Below, piece after piece: positions 7,337 to 16,332 of a stretch of 18,926 nt of DNA. This DNA comes from Prevotella sp. CAG:1320 (GTDB taxonomy: Bacteria > Bacteroidota > Bacteroidia > Bacteroidales > Bacteroidaceae). A program made the translations under genes and the position numbers. The stretch spans positions 1 through 18,926 of the forward strand of contig FR882154.1 of NCBI GenBank assembly GCA_000435635.1, given 5' to 3'. The notes beneath the pieces were generated by a model, which was given only the letters and a program-made list of their open reading frames with translations, was not told where the DNA came from and did not search any database. Every line of letters starts with the position of its first letter. Within the stretch, counting starts at the first letter, position 1.

Positions 7337-7395
7337 ATTGCTGAGAGATTGAGGGATTGCCTCGATTAATTCAAACTCTAATGACCGATTTGGGA

Positions 7396-8673
7396 TTATG
7401 GTTCTCCTTGGCGGAAACGGAACTGCTGGTAGGCCACCAGTCGGTCGGCTCTTTCGCCAGGGGAACGATAGTAGATGAGGACTTGGTAGATGTTCTCGGT
7501 CTCGTGGAAGTTGCCCTCGCTGGGAAGATAGCGCAACGTGCCGTCGGGTAGCTGCTCCATGTAAGTGTAGGAGTAGTAGCCTTGCTTTAGGAGAACTGCG
7601 GCGTGGTATCGTTGGTCTCGTTGGTCATACTCCATCCTGTATTGGGGCAGGAGTTGCTGGCAAGTCCAGTCGCCGTAGAGGTAGATAGGGTTGGTGGATG
7701 GATTGGTCTCCAGGGTGAAGTGCACCCACAGATAGTCGGAAGCTCGGTCGTTCTCCACATTGTCGCTGTTGCGGATAAGGAACGAGCCTTTGGCGCTCTC
7801 GTCGTAAACGTAGTTGGGGCGTGGCTCGTCGGGGAATACGTAGGCGTGGAATCGCTCTCCGTCCCATCCCATTCGCTCCAGTCCCATGGTGGTGTGGTTC
7901 ACGTCGAGCGTCTCGAACTTGCGATATTCGTTACCTCCAGGGAATATTAGCTCTGGGCTGTGGTCCCAGCGCAGTCCGTTGGCGGTGACGTATTGTGGGC
8001 TGGGATTGAATATGGCCGTATTCCAAGAACCATTCTGCAAGACAACGGTGCGGAGCTGCTCCTGGGGGTTTGTCACTTTCAGTCCGCCGTAGTTCAGCGT
8101 CAGCGCGAGTTGTTGCCATCGGTTATTGTTGCCCCGGTCGGTATTGGTGGTGGCGGAGATGCCAAGATCCATCCTCTCTTCCGAGACCATGAAGCAGGCG
8201 GAGAGCACGGGCTGGTCGCCTTCGGTCTCGTCGTAGACGGTGAGGCGGTAATTGCCGCTCATCTTCAGCCTGCAGTTGCTGTTGGGAATGGTGAACGAGT
8301 AGTGGGTGTATAGTTGGTTGGTGTTGACGGACTCCTGGCAGTCGTCTATGGTGAGTCCTTCGGCGAAACCCTCGATATAGTCCGATTCGAACAGTTCCTT
8401 GGAGACTTCCCAGTCAGCGTCACAGTGTTCCAGTCGATAGGTGTATCTGTGGTATTCGTGGGTCAGGTCATCGAAACTCACCTTGATAGGTTCTCCTCCT
8501 CGCAAGGTCGTGACTGGCAGGGAAAGCCAGTCATCGCCCGCCGTCACTTGCAAGGAAGCTATGCGCTCGCTGAGTATCTCATGCCGCTGTGCCGTGGCGG
8601 GTGTCGCCATCGCCAGTGCGAATGCTACCAATGCGGTGAGCGTGGCCGTGGGGAGGGGTAGGGCTCGTCTCAT
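7396..8673 (-). CDS. DUF5103 family protein, type 9 secretion plug-like
   Basis: The 425-residue protein starts with a cleavable signal peptide (about residues 1-28, ending ATAQ) and so is exported to the periplasm or outer membrane. The body resembles DUF5103, a beta-rich Bacteroidota family: early segments such as LTHEYHRYTYRLEHCDADW, the central LIFPGGNEYRKFETLD, and the C-terminal YLYGDWT and GYYSYTYMEQLPDG. In Flavobacterium johnsoniae a member of this family is the Plug that closes the periplasmic side of the SprA translocon. Whether this copy does that depends on the host having a type 9 system, which the window does not show. The start is 6 bases after the tamB stop, so it is the second gene of that transcript. 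Assignment is by recalled family features, not a search. Confidence 0.75.
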   Translation of the reverse strand: MRRALPLPTATLTALVAFALAMATPATAQRHEILSERIASLQVTAGDDWLSLPVTTLRGGEPIKVSFDDLTHEYHRYTYRLEHCDADWEVSKELFESDYIEGFAEGLTIDDCQESVNTNQLYTHYSFTIPNSNCRLKMSGNYRLTVYDETEGDQPVLSACFMVSEERMDLGISATTNTDRGNNNRWQQLALTLNYGGLKVTNPQEQLRTVVLQNGSWNTAIFNPSPQYVTANGLRWDHSPELIFPGGNEYRKFETLDVNHTTMGLERMGWDGERFHAYVFPDEPRPNYVYDESAKGSFLIRNSDNVENDRASDYLWVHFTLETNPSTNPIYLYGDWTCQQLLPQYRMEYDQRDQRYHAAVLLKQGYYSYTYMEQLPDGTLRYLPSEGNFHETENIYQVLIYYRSPGERADRLVAYQQFRFRQGEP

Positions 8674-8679
8674 GGTTTA

Positions 8680-11600
8680 TCACTGCTGTTCATCGTTCTT
8701 CTTTTTCTTCTTGGGCGGTAGCCCGAAGAGGTCTCTGAGGTTGAAGAAGTCCTTTTTGAATATGAAGCCCAGTCCCTGGGTGTTGAGACTGTTGCGGGTG
8801 AAATATCGGTTGTTGCTTTGGTTGTAGACCCTAACGGCGATGTTGCCGTTGGGCGTGAGGTTGTATCTCAAATCGAAGTCACCGATGAAACTGGTGGTGG
8901 CATTGGGGTTGTCCCTGTATCCGAACTGCCCAGTGAAGGTGAGGCGGTTGTTGAGCATTCGCCCGCTGAGTATGCCTTCGTATTCGGCGTTGTTGAATCC
9001 CTCGTCTCCAGTAGAGATGTTGGCTCCCAGGTTCCAGTTGTTGTCGCTTATCAGCCCGCCGAGCAAAGAGTTGATTTGTTGCGAGATGGTGCCGCTCAGT
9101 AGGCTTTGCATGGCCAGCGATGTTTCGCTCTGCTGGTTGGAGGAGCTTTGTCTGTTGTTCTCGTCCACCATGAACCGTCCCACGCCCAATAAGTAGACCA
9201 CTTGCTGGTTCATCTCCTCTTGGCCGTTGATGACGCTGTATACCATTTGCTTCACGTCGTTGCTTACGGTGGGCAAATCGAGGCTGAAGTCCACCTTGGG
9301 CTTCTCTGGTGTGCCCGTGATGTCCATGATGCAGTCCACCCGGACGTTGTTCCCAGAGAACGATCGTCCTATGCTCAGATCGGAGAGCGGCACGCTGTTG
9401 ACCACGTGGCGCGCCTGCAGGTTGAGAGCGGCTTGGTAGGCATCCCCACCGAAATTGATGGTGCCGCCAGGTAGGAAGTCAAAGTCTTTCTTGAGGATAT
9501 TCTGTATGGTGAGTTTGTACACGCCGTGATCCACCACGTAGTTGCCAAACATGTTGAAGCTTCCTTTGTCGAAATACGTGGCTCTTATGGCTCCGTCGCC
9601 GTTGAGGGCTATGTAGTCTCCTGTCTCTGGATCCATGATGAGCCGTAGTGTGAGGTCGGGTGTGGCGTTGATGGTGAAGTTGATGTATAGGTCGGAGGGC
9701 AATTCGGCCAGTTCTTTCTGTCCATTGCGTGGCGTGGTGTCTATGGCTGCGCTGTCGGTGGGCGTTATGTCGTTCCACTCTATGAAGTCTTCTTCCCCCA
9801 TGTATTCTGGGCTTGCCACGTTATACACTATTTGCGAGCCTGGGCGTGGCGTGACGTCAATGTCGATAACGGTCTCTCCCGCCTTGCCGTGTATGCCGCA
9901 TCGTCCGTCAGCGTAGACGGTTCCGTAGAACGTGTTGTCGCCAAATTCGCGGGTGTTGTAGCTCAGCAGGTTGTGGGCTTCTACGCTCAGGTCGTAGGTC
10001 AGGTTGGTCAAATGTTTATGATGGATACTGCCCGAAAGGATGCCGTAGTGGCGGTCTCTGTCGAAAATGGAGTCATCCAGGAAGATAATCTCGTCAGGGA
10101 TGGCCTTCACTTGCAGGTTGTCGAACGAGTAGTCTACCTCCAGTGGGGTGACTCTCGCCTTGCCGTGCGCAGTGATTCCACCTACCAGGTTGATGTTGTC
10201 CAGTTCTCCTATCAGGCTCACCCTGCCTTTGCCCCATGCCTCAATGTCTCCCAGGAAAGAGCCGCAGAAACTCCGCAGGAACTCTAGCCTGGTGCCTTGG
10301 GCGATGATGCCCAGGTCGATAGTGTTGTGCTTGGGCGACACGTTGCCCGCTATCACGGTCTGGTGCTCTGGCCCGTCGTCAGCTACGGCTTCTATGTCTA
10401 TCTTTCCTTGCTCAAGATCATATCCCACGTTAGCGTGCAGTACGCCCATGCGCCCTTCTTCGAAATGGAAGTCTTCCACGTTTAATTTAGCCTTGGCGTC
10501 GGGCGCACCAAACAAGGCGGAGATGAAGGCTTTGCCCGAGGCTTTGCCCGAGAAGCCCACTGAGTGAAAGTTCACCAGGTCGAGCACGTATGCTACGTCT
10601 ACATCTCGTAAGTCCACTTCCAGTGAGTCCTTATCCGAGAGGGACCCCGTGCCGTTGATGGTGATGTATTGCGCCCCGTGTCTGATGGCAAAATGGTTTA
10701 CGGAGAGGTGGTTTTTCTTGTAGATGATATCAGATGGCTGTATATCCCATCTCGTGTCGCCTAGCGAGATGGAGCTGGGAAGCACGTTGACGTGGGCGGT
10801 GGCTTGTCCGTCCATGCCCTTGTAAAAGTAGGAGTCGGTATTCAACTGCCCCGTCACAGGTAATTTCGTGGCATCGTTGCGGTAGCTTAGTTCCGTGGTC
10901 AACTTGTTGTCCGCTGCCGTGGCTTTCAATTTTATGGATGGTCCCCTGTCGTCCTCGAACAGGCGCTTTACACTGACATCCGCTTTGAGCGTGTCATTGG
11001 GCGTAGTTAGCCTGACATATCCGTCGGCGTACTTGTTTCCGTCGTAAATGAAACTTGGCAACGAGCATGTCAAGTCCACCGTGTGTTCTTTGTCCCTTAT
11101 CATTCCCTCTATGGTAACGGGCATGTTAATGGTCATGGGGATGCCGAATAGTTCGTTGAGAGCCTCGGTATCAGTGATGATGGCCTGGATGCTGAAATTG
11201 TTGTTTGCGGAGTGGTTGACAGGGGGCAGGTTGGGCAATGTGGGTAGTTTACTACCTATAAGGTTGGTGACGCTTTGGGCGATAGTGGCGTAATCGTAGT
11301 TCCCGTTGATATATATGTCTGCGAAAGGACTGGTCAATATCAGGTACTCATCCTCTTTCTCGTTACTGGCTTGCACGCTGATGTCCGTCAGCTGGTACAG
11401 GGGGGCTACTGTTTTCATCTTCAGGATGACAGAGGGCGTGATATGTTTTAGGTTGGCGTTCATCATGTAGTTGTGGCTCTTGGTGTTGTAGCTGCCGTCC
11501 AGTTCCACGGATAGGTGCGGATCGTCTATTTTCAGGTTTCCTTCCACAATGCCCCGAAGATAGTCCGCGTCCACGATGATATCCCTGTATGTGTACCCGT

Positions 11601-12966
11601 CAAAGGTAATCCGCTCGATGTTTCCCTCAGCATGGACATCATCTTTGGTGCCGTCCACCTGTATCCGTGTGGCGATGTCGCCCAGTTTTGGTTCGTCTAG
11701 GATGTCGCCCAACTTAAAGCCGTCTGTTTGTATGGTACCCTTCAAGTGGTTTCCCCTCAATGAAAAGTCTAGATAAGCATTTCCTGCGGATGAAGCCAAG
11801 TTGCCTTTTGAGGCTATTTCTTTTCCAATACCCCTCACTTGCCCTTCGTAGTGGATGTTGCCCATGCGTATCAACTCTTTTGGAGTAGTGAAGCGTTTGT
11901 TGAAGTTGTCAGTGATAAACTTCACTCCATCAGCCCTTAAATTAAGGTTCGCTATATTGGTGCGCCACTCGTAAGAGGTGCCATATTTTTTGATGAAACC
12001 ATTCAAGTCCAGGTTTAAGCTTCCATTGCCTGCCCTTAACCTTAGCGTGGGAATCTCTACCTGTTTGCCTGTCCCTTTGGCACATAGATCTAAATAGACG
12101 GGATTCCTGGATTGCTTGAACTCTGGCACAAGTGCCGCAAAGTCTGACAGTGTTATGCGGGATTGATAAATACTAGCACCATAGCTCAGACTGTTCTTGT
12201 CTAATCCCTTTTCTCCCATTTGGTATCTTGCCCATACGTCTTTCAGTGTCAAGGTGGTGCCTGGCATGCTCAGTTCAAAGTCAGTGAGCTGCGCTTCCCG
12301 CTTGTTTGCCATGAGGCGTGTCCTGAGAGAAGAAATGGTCAAGCCCGACTTTTCGGCCAAGGAAAGTTTTTTAACATAGAGGTCGATGCTGTCGTTGGTG
12401 AGGTGGTTGAGTACGATGTGGGCAGAAAGTTTGTTGATGTGGATGTGTTGGGGGGAGAATACGCCTGAGCGACTGGCTATGTCTTGCTGATCATACTTGA
12501 TGGAACCATTACGGATGATGAGACTGTTGATGCGCATGTCCAGCTTGCTTTGGCTGGAGGGCTCCTTGGAGGCGAGGCTGTCCAAGACGAACAGGAAATT
12601 GGGAGCCGTGTTGGCGTCTTTTCGATAGAGGTTTGCCCTTAAGCCAAATAGCTGGGCGGAACTGACGGTGATTTTTCCTTTGGAGGCGGCTAGTAGGTCT
12701 ATTTTTGCAGCCATGCGGGAAGCCCTTAGCATGGAATCGCCTCGCTGGTCAAGCATTACTACGTCGTCTATGATGAACCTATTAAGCAACCCCAAGTCTA
12801 TACGCCCTACGCTTACTTTTGTTCCCAATTTAGCGGAGAGTGCGTTTGATACTTCGCGCCCCAAGAAGCCCTGTACTGGTGGCAGGTGCAACAGTATGAC
12901 AAGCGAAAAATACAATGTGACAAGTGTCCAAAGTATTCCCGTGAATATTTTTTTTAAGCGTTTCAG
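8680..12966 (-). CDS. tamB: TamB-like translocation/assembly module (DUF490), unusual start
   Basis: TamB is a very long periplasm-spanning beta-groove protein of the AsmA/TamB group, linked to outer membrane protein assembly and lipid transport. It has an N-terminal membrane anchor, about 900 residues of repetitive beta structure with an AsmA-like N-terminus (VSVGRIDLGLLNRFIIDDV), and a C-terminal DUF490 domain over roughly the last 450 residues (e.g. VVDHGVYKLTIQNILKKDF, TGTPEKPKVDFSLDLP). It ends in a Lys-rich tail, PPKKKKKNDEQQ. The first usual start in frame is TTG 12915, but the frame continues upstream for 17 codons that encode KRLKKIFTGILWTLVT, the basic and hydrophobic beginning of the anchor. 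I therefore place the start at CTG 12966 (1428 residues) as a proposal; the in-frame stop at 12976-12978 is the limit. There is no ATG in that interval. It is co-transcribed with the DUF5103 gene and divergent from nqrA. Confidence 0.88.
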   Translation of the reverse strand: MKRLKKIFTGILWTLVTLYFSLVILLHLPPVQGFLGREVSNALSAKLGTKVSVGRIDLGLLNRFIIDDVVMLDQRGDSMLRASRMAAKIDLLAASKGKITVSSAQLFGLRANLYRKDANTAPNFLFVLDSLASKEPSSQSKLDMRINSLIIRNGSIKYDQQDIASRSGVFSPQHIHINKLSAHIVLNHLTNDSIDLYVKKLSLAEKSGLTISSLRTRLMANKREAQLTDFELSMPGTTLTLKDVWARYQMGEKGLDKNSLSYGASIYQSRITLSDFAALVPEFKQSRNPVYLDLCAKGTGKQVEIPTLRLRAGNGSLNLDLNGFIKKYGTSYEWRTNIANLNLRADGVKFITDNFNKRFTTPKELIRMGNIHYEGQVRGIGKEIASKGNLASSAGNAYLDFSLRGNHLKGTIQTDGFKLGDILDEPKLGDIATRIQVDGTKDDVHAEGNIERITFDGYTYRDIIVDADYLRGIVEGNLKIDDPHLSVELDGSYNTKSHNYMMNANLKHITPSVILKMKTVAPLYQLTDISVQASNEKEDEYLILTSPFADIYINGNYDYATIAQSVTNLIGSKLPTLPNLPPVNHSANNNFSIQAIITDTEALNELFGIPMTINMPVTIEGMIRDKEHTVDLTCSLPSFIYDGNKYADGYVRLTTPNDTLKADVSVKRLFEDDRGPSIKLKATAADNKLTTELSYRNDATKLPVTGQLNTDSYFYKGMDGQATAHVNVLPSSISLGDTRWDIQPSDIIYKKNHLSVNHFAIRHGAQYITINGTGSLSDKDSLEVDLRDVDVAYVLDLVNFHSVGFSGKASGKAFISALFGAPDAKAKLNVEDFHFEEGRMGVLHANVGYDLEQGKIDIEAVADDGPEHQTVIAGNVSPKHNTIDLGIIAQGTRLEFLRSFCGSFLGDIEAWGKGRVSLIGELDNINLVGGITAHGKARVTPLEVDYSFDNLQVKAIPDEIIFLDDSIFDRDRHYGILSGSIHHKHLTNLTYDLSVEAHNLLSYNTREFGDNTFYGTVYADGRCGIHGKAGETVIDIDVTPRPGSQIVYNVASPEYMGEEDFIEWNDITPTDSAAIDTTPRNGQKELAELPSDLYINFTINATPDLTLRLIMDPETGDYIALNGDGAIRATYFDKGSFNMFGNYVVDHGVYKLTIQNILKKDFDFLPGGTINFGGDAYQAALNLQARHVVNSVPLSDLSIGRSFSGNNVRVDCIMDITGTPEKPKVDFSLDLPTVSNDVKQMVYSVINGQEEMNQQVVYLLGVGRFMVDENNRQSSSNQQSETSLAMQSLLSGTISQQINSLLGGLISDNNWNLGANISTGDEGFNNAEYEGILSGRMLNNRLTFTGQFGYRDNPNATTSFIGDFDLRYNLTPNGNIAVRVYNQSNNRYFTRNSLNTQGLGFIFKKDFFNLRDLFGLPPKKKKKNDEQQ

Positions 12967-12990
12967 GTTAAAATCTTATGAAAACTGATG

Positions 12991-12998
12991 CAAATTTA
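12991..12998 (-). promoter_or_regulatory. Putative tamB promoter, -7 box
   Basis: On the minus strand this is TAAATTTG, matching TAnnTTTG. It lies 24 bases before the proposed CTG start of tamB, which would place the transcript start near 12984. No clear -33 box. If it is used, the ATG at 13017 lies upstream of the transcript and cannot be the tamB start. Confidence 0.5.
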
Positions 12999-13061
12999 CA
13001 TTAAATTCATTATACATAAAAATTATACTCTCATTTTTCTTTCCATTCAACTATTTTTTCG

Positions 13062-13069
13062 TAAATTTG
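13062..13069 (+). promoter_or_regulatory. Putative nqr operon promoter, -7 box
   Basis: TAAATTTG matches TAnnTTTG and lies 61 bases before the nqrA ATG. The surrounding sequence is AT-rich and a -33 box is not obvious. It shares a 12-bp block with the divergent tamB box. Confidence 0.6.
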
Positions 13070-13130
13070 CATCGTTTTGGCAGACTTTATAGATTCTTAA
13101 GCAATTAGTAGTTATTATACATATTCACTT

Positions 13131-14483
13131 ATGGTACAAGTAGTAAAGTTACGTAAAGGCCTTGACATTCGCCTGAAAGGTACCGCGGCTAAGCAGAAAA
13201 CGCAAATTTCCCCCGCGTATGAGGAAGTGGCGTTGATGCCACAGGATTTCGTGGGGGTTACTCCGAAGCCCGTTGTGCGTGAGGGGGATGTCGTGAAAGC
13301 TGGCGATACTTTGTTTGTCAACAAGGCCTCACAGGAAGTGGGTTTTTCTTCTCCTGTAAGCGGCACGGTGGCCGCTATCGTGAGAGGTGAGCGCAGAAAG
13401 GTGCTACGCATTGTGGTCAAAGCGGACAAAGAGACGCTGTACACCGACTATGGACAGAAAGATCCTGCTAAGTTGACGGGAGAGGAAGTAAAAGCCTCGT
13501 TGTTGCAAGCGGGACTTTTTGGGTATATCAACCAGTTGCCCTATGCCGTTTCCACAACCCCCGACACTACGCCCAAGGCAATTTTTGTTTCTGCTTTGAG
13601 GGACATGCCTTTAGCGGCTGACTTTGAGATGGAATTGCTGGGAAACGAAGAAACTTTCCAGGCGGGTCTTACCGCTTTGAGCAAGGTGGCGAAAACTTAT
13701 CTAGGCATAGGCGCACGGCAAACCAGCTTGGCTCTTACCCAAGCCAAAGACGTGGAGATTTATGCGTTTGATGGGCCTTGTCCCGCAGGAAACGTGGGAG
13801 TGCAGGTCAACCATATTGACCCAGTGAATAAAGGGGAAGTTGTTTGGACAGTAGATCCTTCTGCTGTGATATTCTTCGGTCGGTTGTTCCTCACGGGCAA
13901 GGTGGATCTGCGTAAGGTCATAGCCATAGCTGGCAGCGAGATGGCAAGTCCTGCGTACGTGGAGACCATCGTCGGTGCTCCCTTGAAGGATATCCTGCGG
14001 GGACAACTGGATAATCGCCCTCATGTTCGTCTTATTAACGGAAATCCCCTGACTGGGCGTAAGTCCAGCTTGGATGATTACCTGGGTGCCCACATCTCTG
14101 AGCTTACCGCTATCCCAGAAGGCGATGACGTGGACGAGATGCTGGGTTGGATTATGCCCCGTACTCGGCAGTTCTCTACTTCCCGTAGCTATTTCTCTTG
14201 GCTTATGGGAAAAAAGGAGTATGATCTTGACGCCCGTGTGAAGGGAGGCGAGCGCCACATGATCATGAGCGGTGAATACGACAAGGTGCTGCCCATGGAC
14301 ATATATGGCGAGTATTTGATAAAGGCCATCATAACAGGTGACATAGACAAACAGGAGGCTTTGGGCATCTACGAGGTAAGCCCCGAGGATTTCGCCCTGG
14401 CGGAGTTTGTCGATTCTTCTAAGCTGGAGCTGCAGAAACTGGTGCGCGAAGGACTGGACATCCTGCGCAAGGAGAACGCTTGA
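13131..14483 (+). CDS. nqrA: Na+-translocating NADH:quinone reductase subunit A
   Basis: NqrA is the peripheral cytoplasmic-side subunit of NQR, implicated in quinone binding. The 450-residue protein has the typical start (KLRKGLDIRLKG, 6-17) and an N-terminal barrel-sandwich fold resembling biotinyl/lipoyl carriers (VREGDVVKAGDTLF, then GFSSPVSGTVAAIVRGE). The usual NqrA core follows, including the YAFDGPCPAGNVGVQVNHIDPV segment. The length is normal. It is the first gene of a complete A-B-C-D-E-F operon, with a promoter-like box upstream and no Shine-Dalgarno. The 43-base gap to nqrB contains no visible terminator. Confidence 0.96.
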   Translation: MVQVVKLRKGLDIRLKGTAAKQKTQISPAYEEVALMPQDFVGVTPKPVVREGDVVKAGDTLFVNKASQEVGFSSPVSGTVAAIVRGERRKVLRIVVKADKETLYTDYGQKDPAKLTGEEVKASLLQAGLFGYINQLPYAVSTTPDTTPKAIFVSALRDMPLAADFEMELLGNEETFQAGLTALSKVAKTYLGIGARQTSLALTQAKDVEIYAFDGPCPAGNVGVQVNHIDPVNKGEVVWTVDPSAVIFFGRLFLTGKVDLRKVIAIAGSEMASPAYVETIVGAPLKDILRGQLDNRPHVRLINGNPLTGRKSSLDDYLGAHISELTAIPEGDDVDEMLGWIMPRTRQFSTSRSYFSWLMGKKEYDLDARVKGGERHMIMSGEYDKVLPMDIYGEYLIKAIITGDIDKQEALGIYEVSPEDFALAEFVDSSKLELQKLVREGLDILRKENA

Positions 14484-14526
14484 AGCTTAGCCTCAGGACA
14501 TCCATATACAATATTATATTATAGTG

Positions 14527-15681
14527 ATGAGAGCATTAAGAAACTATCTGGACAAGATAAAGCCCTCCTTCCAAGAGGGAGGCAAGCTGCACGCTTTCCA
14601 AAGCGTGTATGATGGGTTCGAGAGCTTTCTCTTCGTGTCTAACCACACGTCGCAGAGCGGAACCCATATCCATGACGCCATAGATTCCAAGCGCATCATG
14701 AGCATAGTGGTGATAGCCCTGTTGCCTGCGCTGCTCTTTGGCATGTATAACGTGGGATACCAGAATTACCTGGCTGCGGGAACACTGGCCTCCGCTTCTT
14801 TCCTCGAAGTGTTTGGCTATGGCTTTTTGGCCGTGCTGCCCAAGTTGCTGGTAAGTTACATTGTCGGACTAGGCATTGAGTTTGCGTGGGCGCAGTGGAA
14901 GCATGAGGAGATACAAGAGGGATACCTCGTTTCTGGTATCATCATTCCCTTGATAATCCCTGTCACCACGCCCCTGTGGGCTTTGGCGTTGGCTGTTGCT
15001 TTTGCCGTAATATTCGTGAAAGAGATATTTGGCGGCACGGGCATGAACGTGTTTAACGTAGCGGTCGCCGCACGCATGTTCCTATTCTTCTCTTATCCCA
15101 CCATGATGACGGGCGATACGATTTGGGTGGCTCAAGACACCATCCTGGGACTAGGCAACGCATTGCCCGATGGCTTTACCGCCGCAACGCCCTTGGGCGA
15201 GATTAGCCAGGGTGTCACGCCCGCTTTCTCATGGGATATGGTAACGGGATTGATGCCAGGATGTATTGGTGAGACTAGCGTGATAGCCATCGCTATAGGA
15301 GCCGTTATCCTTTTATGGACGGGCATAGCCAGTTGGAAGACCATGCTGGGCGTGTTTGTGGGCGGTACGCTCACGGCCATCTTGTGCAAGGCCACTGGCT
15401 CTACACCCATTGACTGGTGGGAGCACCTGGTAATGGGCGGCTTCTGTTTCGGTGCCGTGTTTATGGCCACAGACCCCGTGACCTCAGCTCGCACGGAGAC
15501 TGGCAAGTATATCTATGGTTTTTTGATAGGCATGATGGCCATTGTCGTGCGTGCACTCAACGCAGGTTATCCTGAGGGAATGATGCTGGCCATTTTCTTC
15601 GGCAATATGGTTGCGCCATTGATTGATTACTGCGTGGTTAACGCCAATATCTCCAAGCGCGCTAAACGACTAACCAAATAA
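14527..15681 (+). CDS. nqrB: Na+-translocating NADH:quinone reductase subunit B
   Basis: NqrB is an integral membrane subunit that carries covalently bound FMN and riboflavin and lies on the Na+ path. The 384-residue protein has a soluble N-terminus of about 55 residues and then roughly ten hydrophobic segments. The FMN-anchoring site is visible as DGFTAATPL, with Thr221 in the place of the Thr of the SGAT motif in Vibrio NqrB. The variant TAAT instead of SGAT is worth noting, but the acceptor Thr is kept. A GTG codon at 14524 directly precedes the ATG at 14527; the ATG is preferred. No Shine-Dalgarno is present. Confidence 0.96.
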   Translation: MRALRNYLDKIKPSFQEGGKLHAFQSVYDGFESFLFVSNHTSQSGTHIHDAIDSKRIMSIVVIALLPALLFGMYNVGYQNYLAAGTLASASFLEVFGYGFLAVLPKLLVSYIVGLGIEFAWAQWKHEEIQEGYLVSGIIIPLIIPVTTPLWALALAVAFAVIFVKEIFGGTGMNVFNVAVAARMFLFFSYPTMMTGDTIWVAQDTILGLGNALPDGFTAATPLGEISQGVTPAFSWDMVTGLMPGCIGETSVIAIAIGAVILLWTGIASWKTMLGVFVGGTLTAILCKATGSTPIDWWEHLVMGGFCFGAVFMATDPVTSARTETGKYIYGFLIGMMAIVVRALNAGYPEGMMLAIFFGNMVAPLIDYCVVNANISKRAKRLTK

Positions 15682-15683
15682 TC

Positions 15684-15690
15684 GAGGAGG
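15684..15690 (+). promoter_or_regulatory. Ribosome binding site of nqrC
   Basis: GAGGAGG stands 9 bases before the nqrC ATG. It fixes the start at 15700: the earlier ATG at 15693 reads only five codons to a stop. A strong Shine-Dalgarno is uncommon in Bacteroidota. Confidence 0.7.
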
Positions 15691-15699
15691 AAATGAAAG

Positions 15700-16311
15700 A
15701 TGAAAACTAATAGCGATTCATATACTATTATCTACTCTGCGATCCTCGTGATCATTGTGGCTTTCCTGCTGGCTTTTGTCAGCATGTCGCTGAAGTCGAA
15801 GCAAGACGCCAACGTGGCGCTCGACGTGAAGAAGCAGATACTTTACTCGCTCAATATCCGTGACTTGAATGACCAGATGGCGGAAGAGACTTATAATAAG
15901 GTGGTAAGGGACAGCGTCGTCAACGGATTGCCCATTTATGTCTGCGATATTGACGGCCAGCGCAAGTACGTGATTGCCATGAAGGGCATGGGTCTTTGGG
16001 GAGGCATCAGTGGTTTTGTCTCCATCAACGATGATAAGGAAACGGTTTACGGCGCTTATTTCAATCATGAGAGCGAGACCGCGGGACTTGGGGCTGAAAT
16101 CAAGGATAGCCGGGCTTGGCAAGAGAAGTTCCAGGGCAAGAAACTCTTCCAGGAGGGAGTGGACGGCATAGCCCTTTCCGTGGAGAAGAAAGTGACCGAC
16201 CCCACTACGCAAGTAGATGCCGTGACGGGTTCTACGCTTACTTCCAACGGCGTGAGGGACATGTTGAAGAATAACCTCGGCAATTACATTGAATTCCTCA
16301 AGCAAAAGTAA
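15700..16311 (+). CDS. nqrC: Na+-translocating NADH:quinone reductase subunit C
   Basis: NqrC is anchored by one N-terminal membrane helix (about residues 9-30) and presents a periplasmic FMN-binding domain. FMN is attached through a phosphoester to a Thr, here Thr179 in TGSTLTSNGV (176-185), corresponding to the SGAT motif of Vibrio NqrC. Other family blocks are GMGLWGGISGFV and ESETAGLGAEIKDSRAW. At 203 residues it is shorter than the Vibrio protein (about 257), as is common in Bacteroidota. The flavin transferase ApbE that would attach the FMN is not in this window. Confidence 0.96.
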   Translation: MKTNSDSYTIIYSAILVIIVAFLLAFVSMSLKSKQDANVALDVKKQILYSLNIRDLNDQMAEETYNKVVRDSVVNGLPIYVCDIDGQRKYVIAMKGMGLWGGISGFVSINDDKETVYGAYFNHESETAGLGAEIKDSRAWQEKFQGKKLFQEGVDGIALSVEKKVTDPTTQVDAVTGSTLTSNGVRDMLKNNLGNYIEFLKQK

Positions 16312-16332
16312 CCCTTAAGCAATAATACGATT

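Noticed and set aside
7149..7352. Open frame of 67 codons with a repeating peptide
   Set aside because: It is array C read in frame; since 22 is not a multiple of 3 all frames are used in turn. No start context or domain supports a gene.
12976..13017. 13-codon ORF in frame with tamB beginning ATG 13017
   Set aside because: It ends at an in-frame stop before the membrane anchor, and the likely tamB -7 box lies inside it, so it is probably not transcribed.
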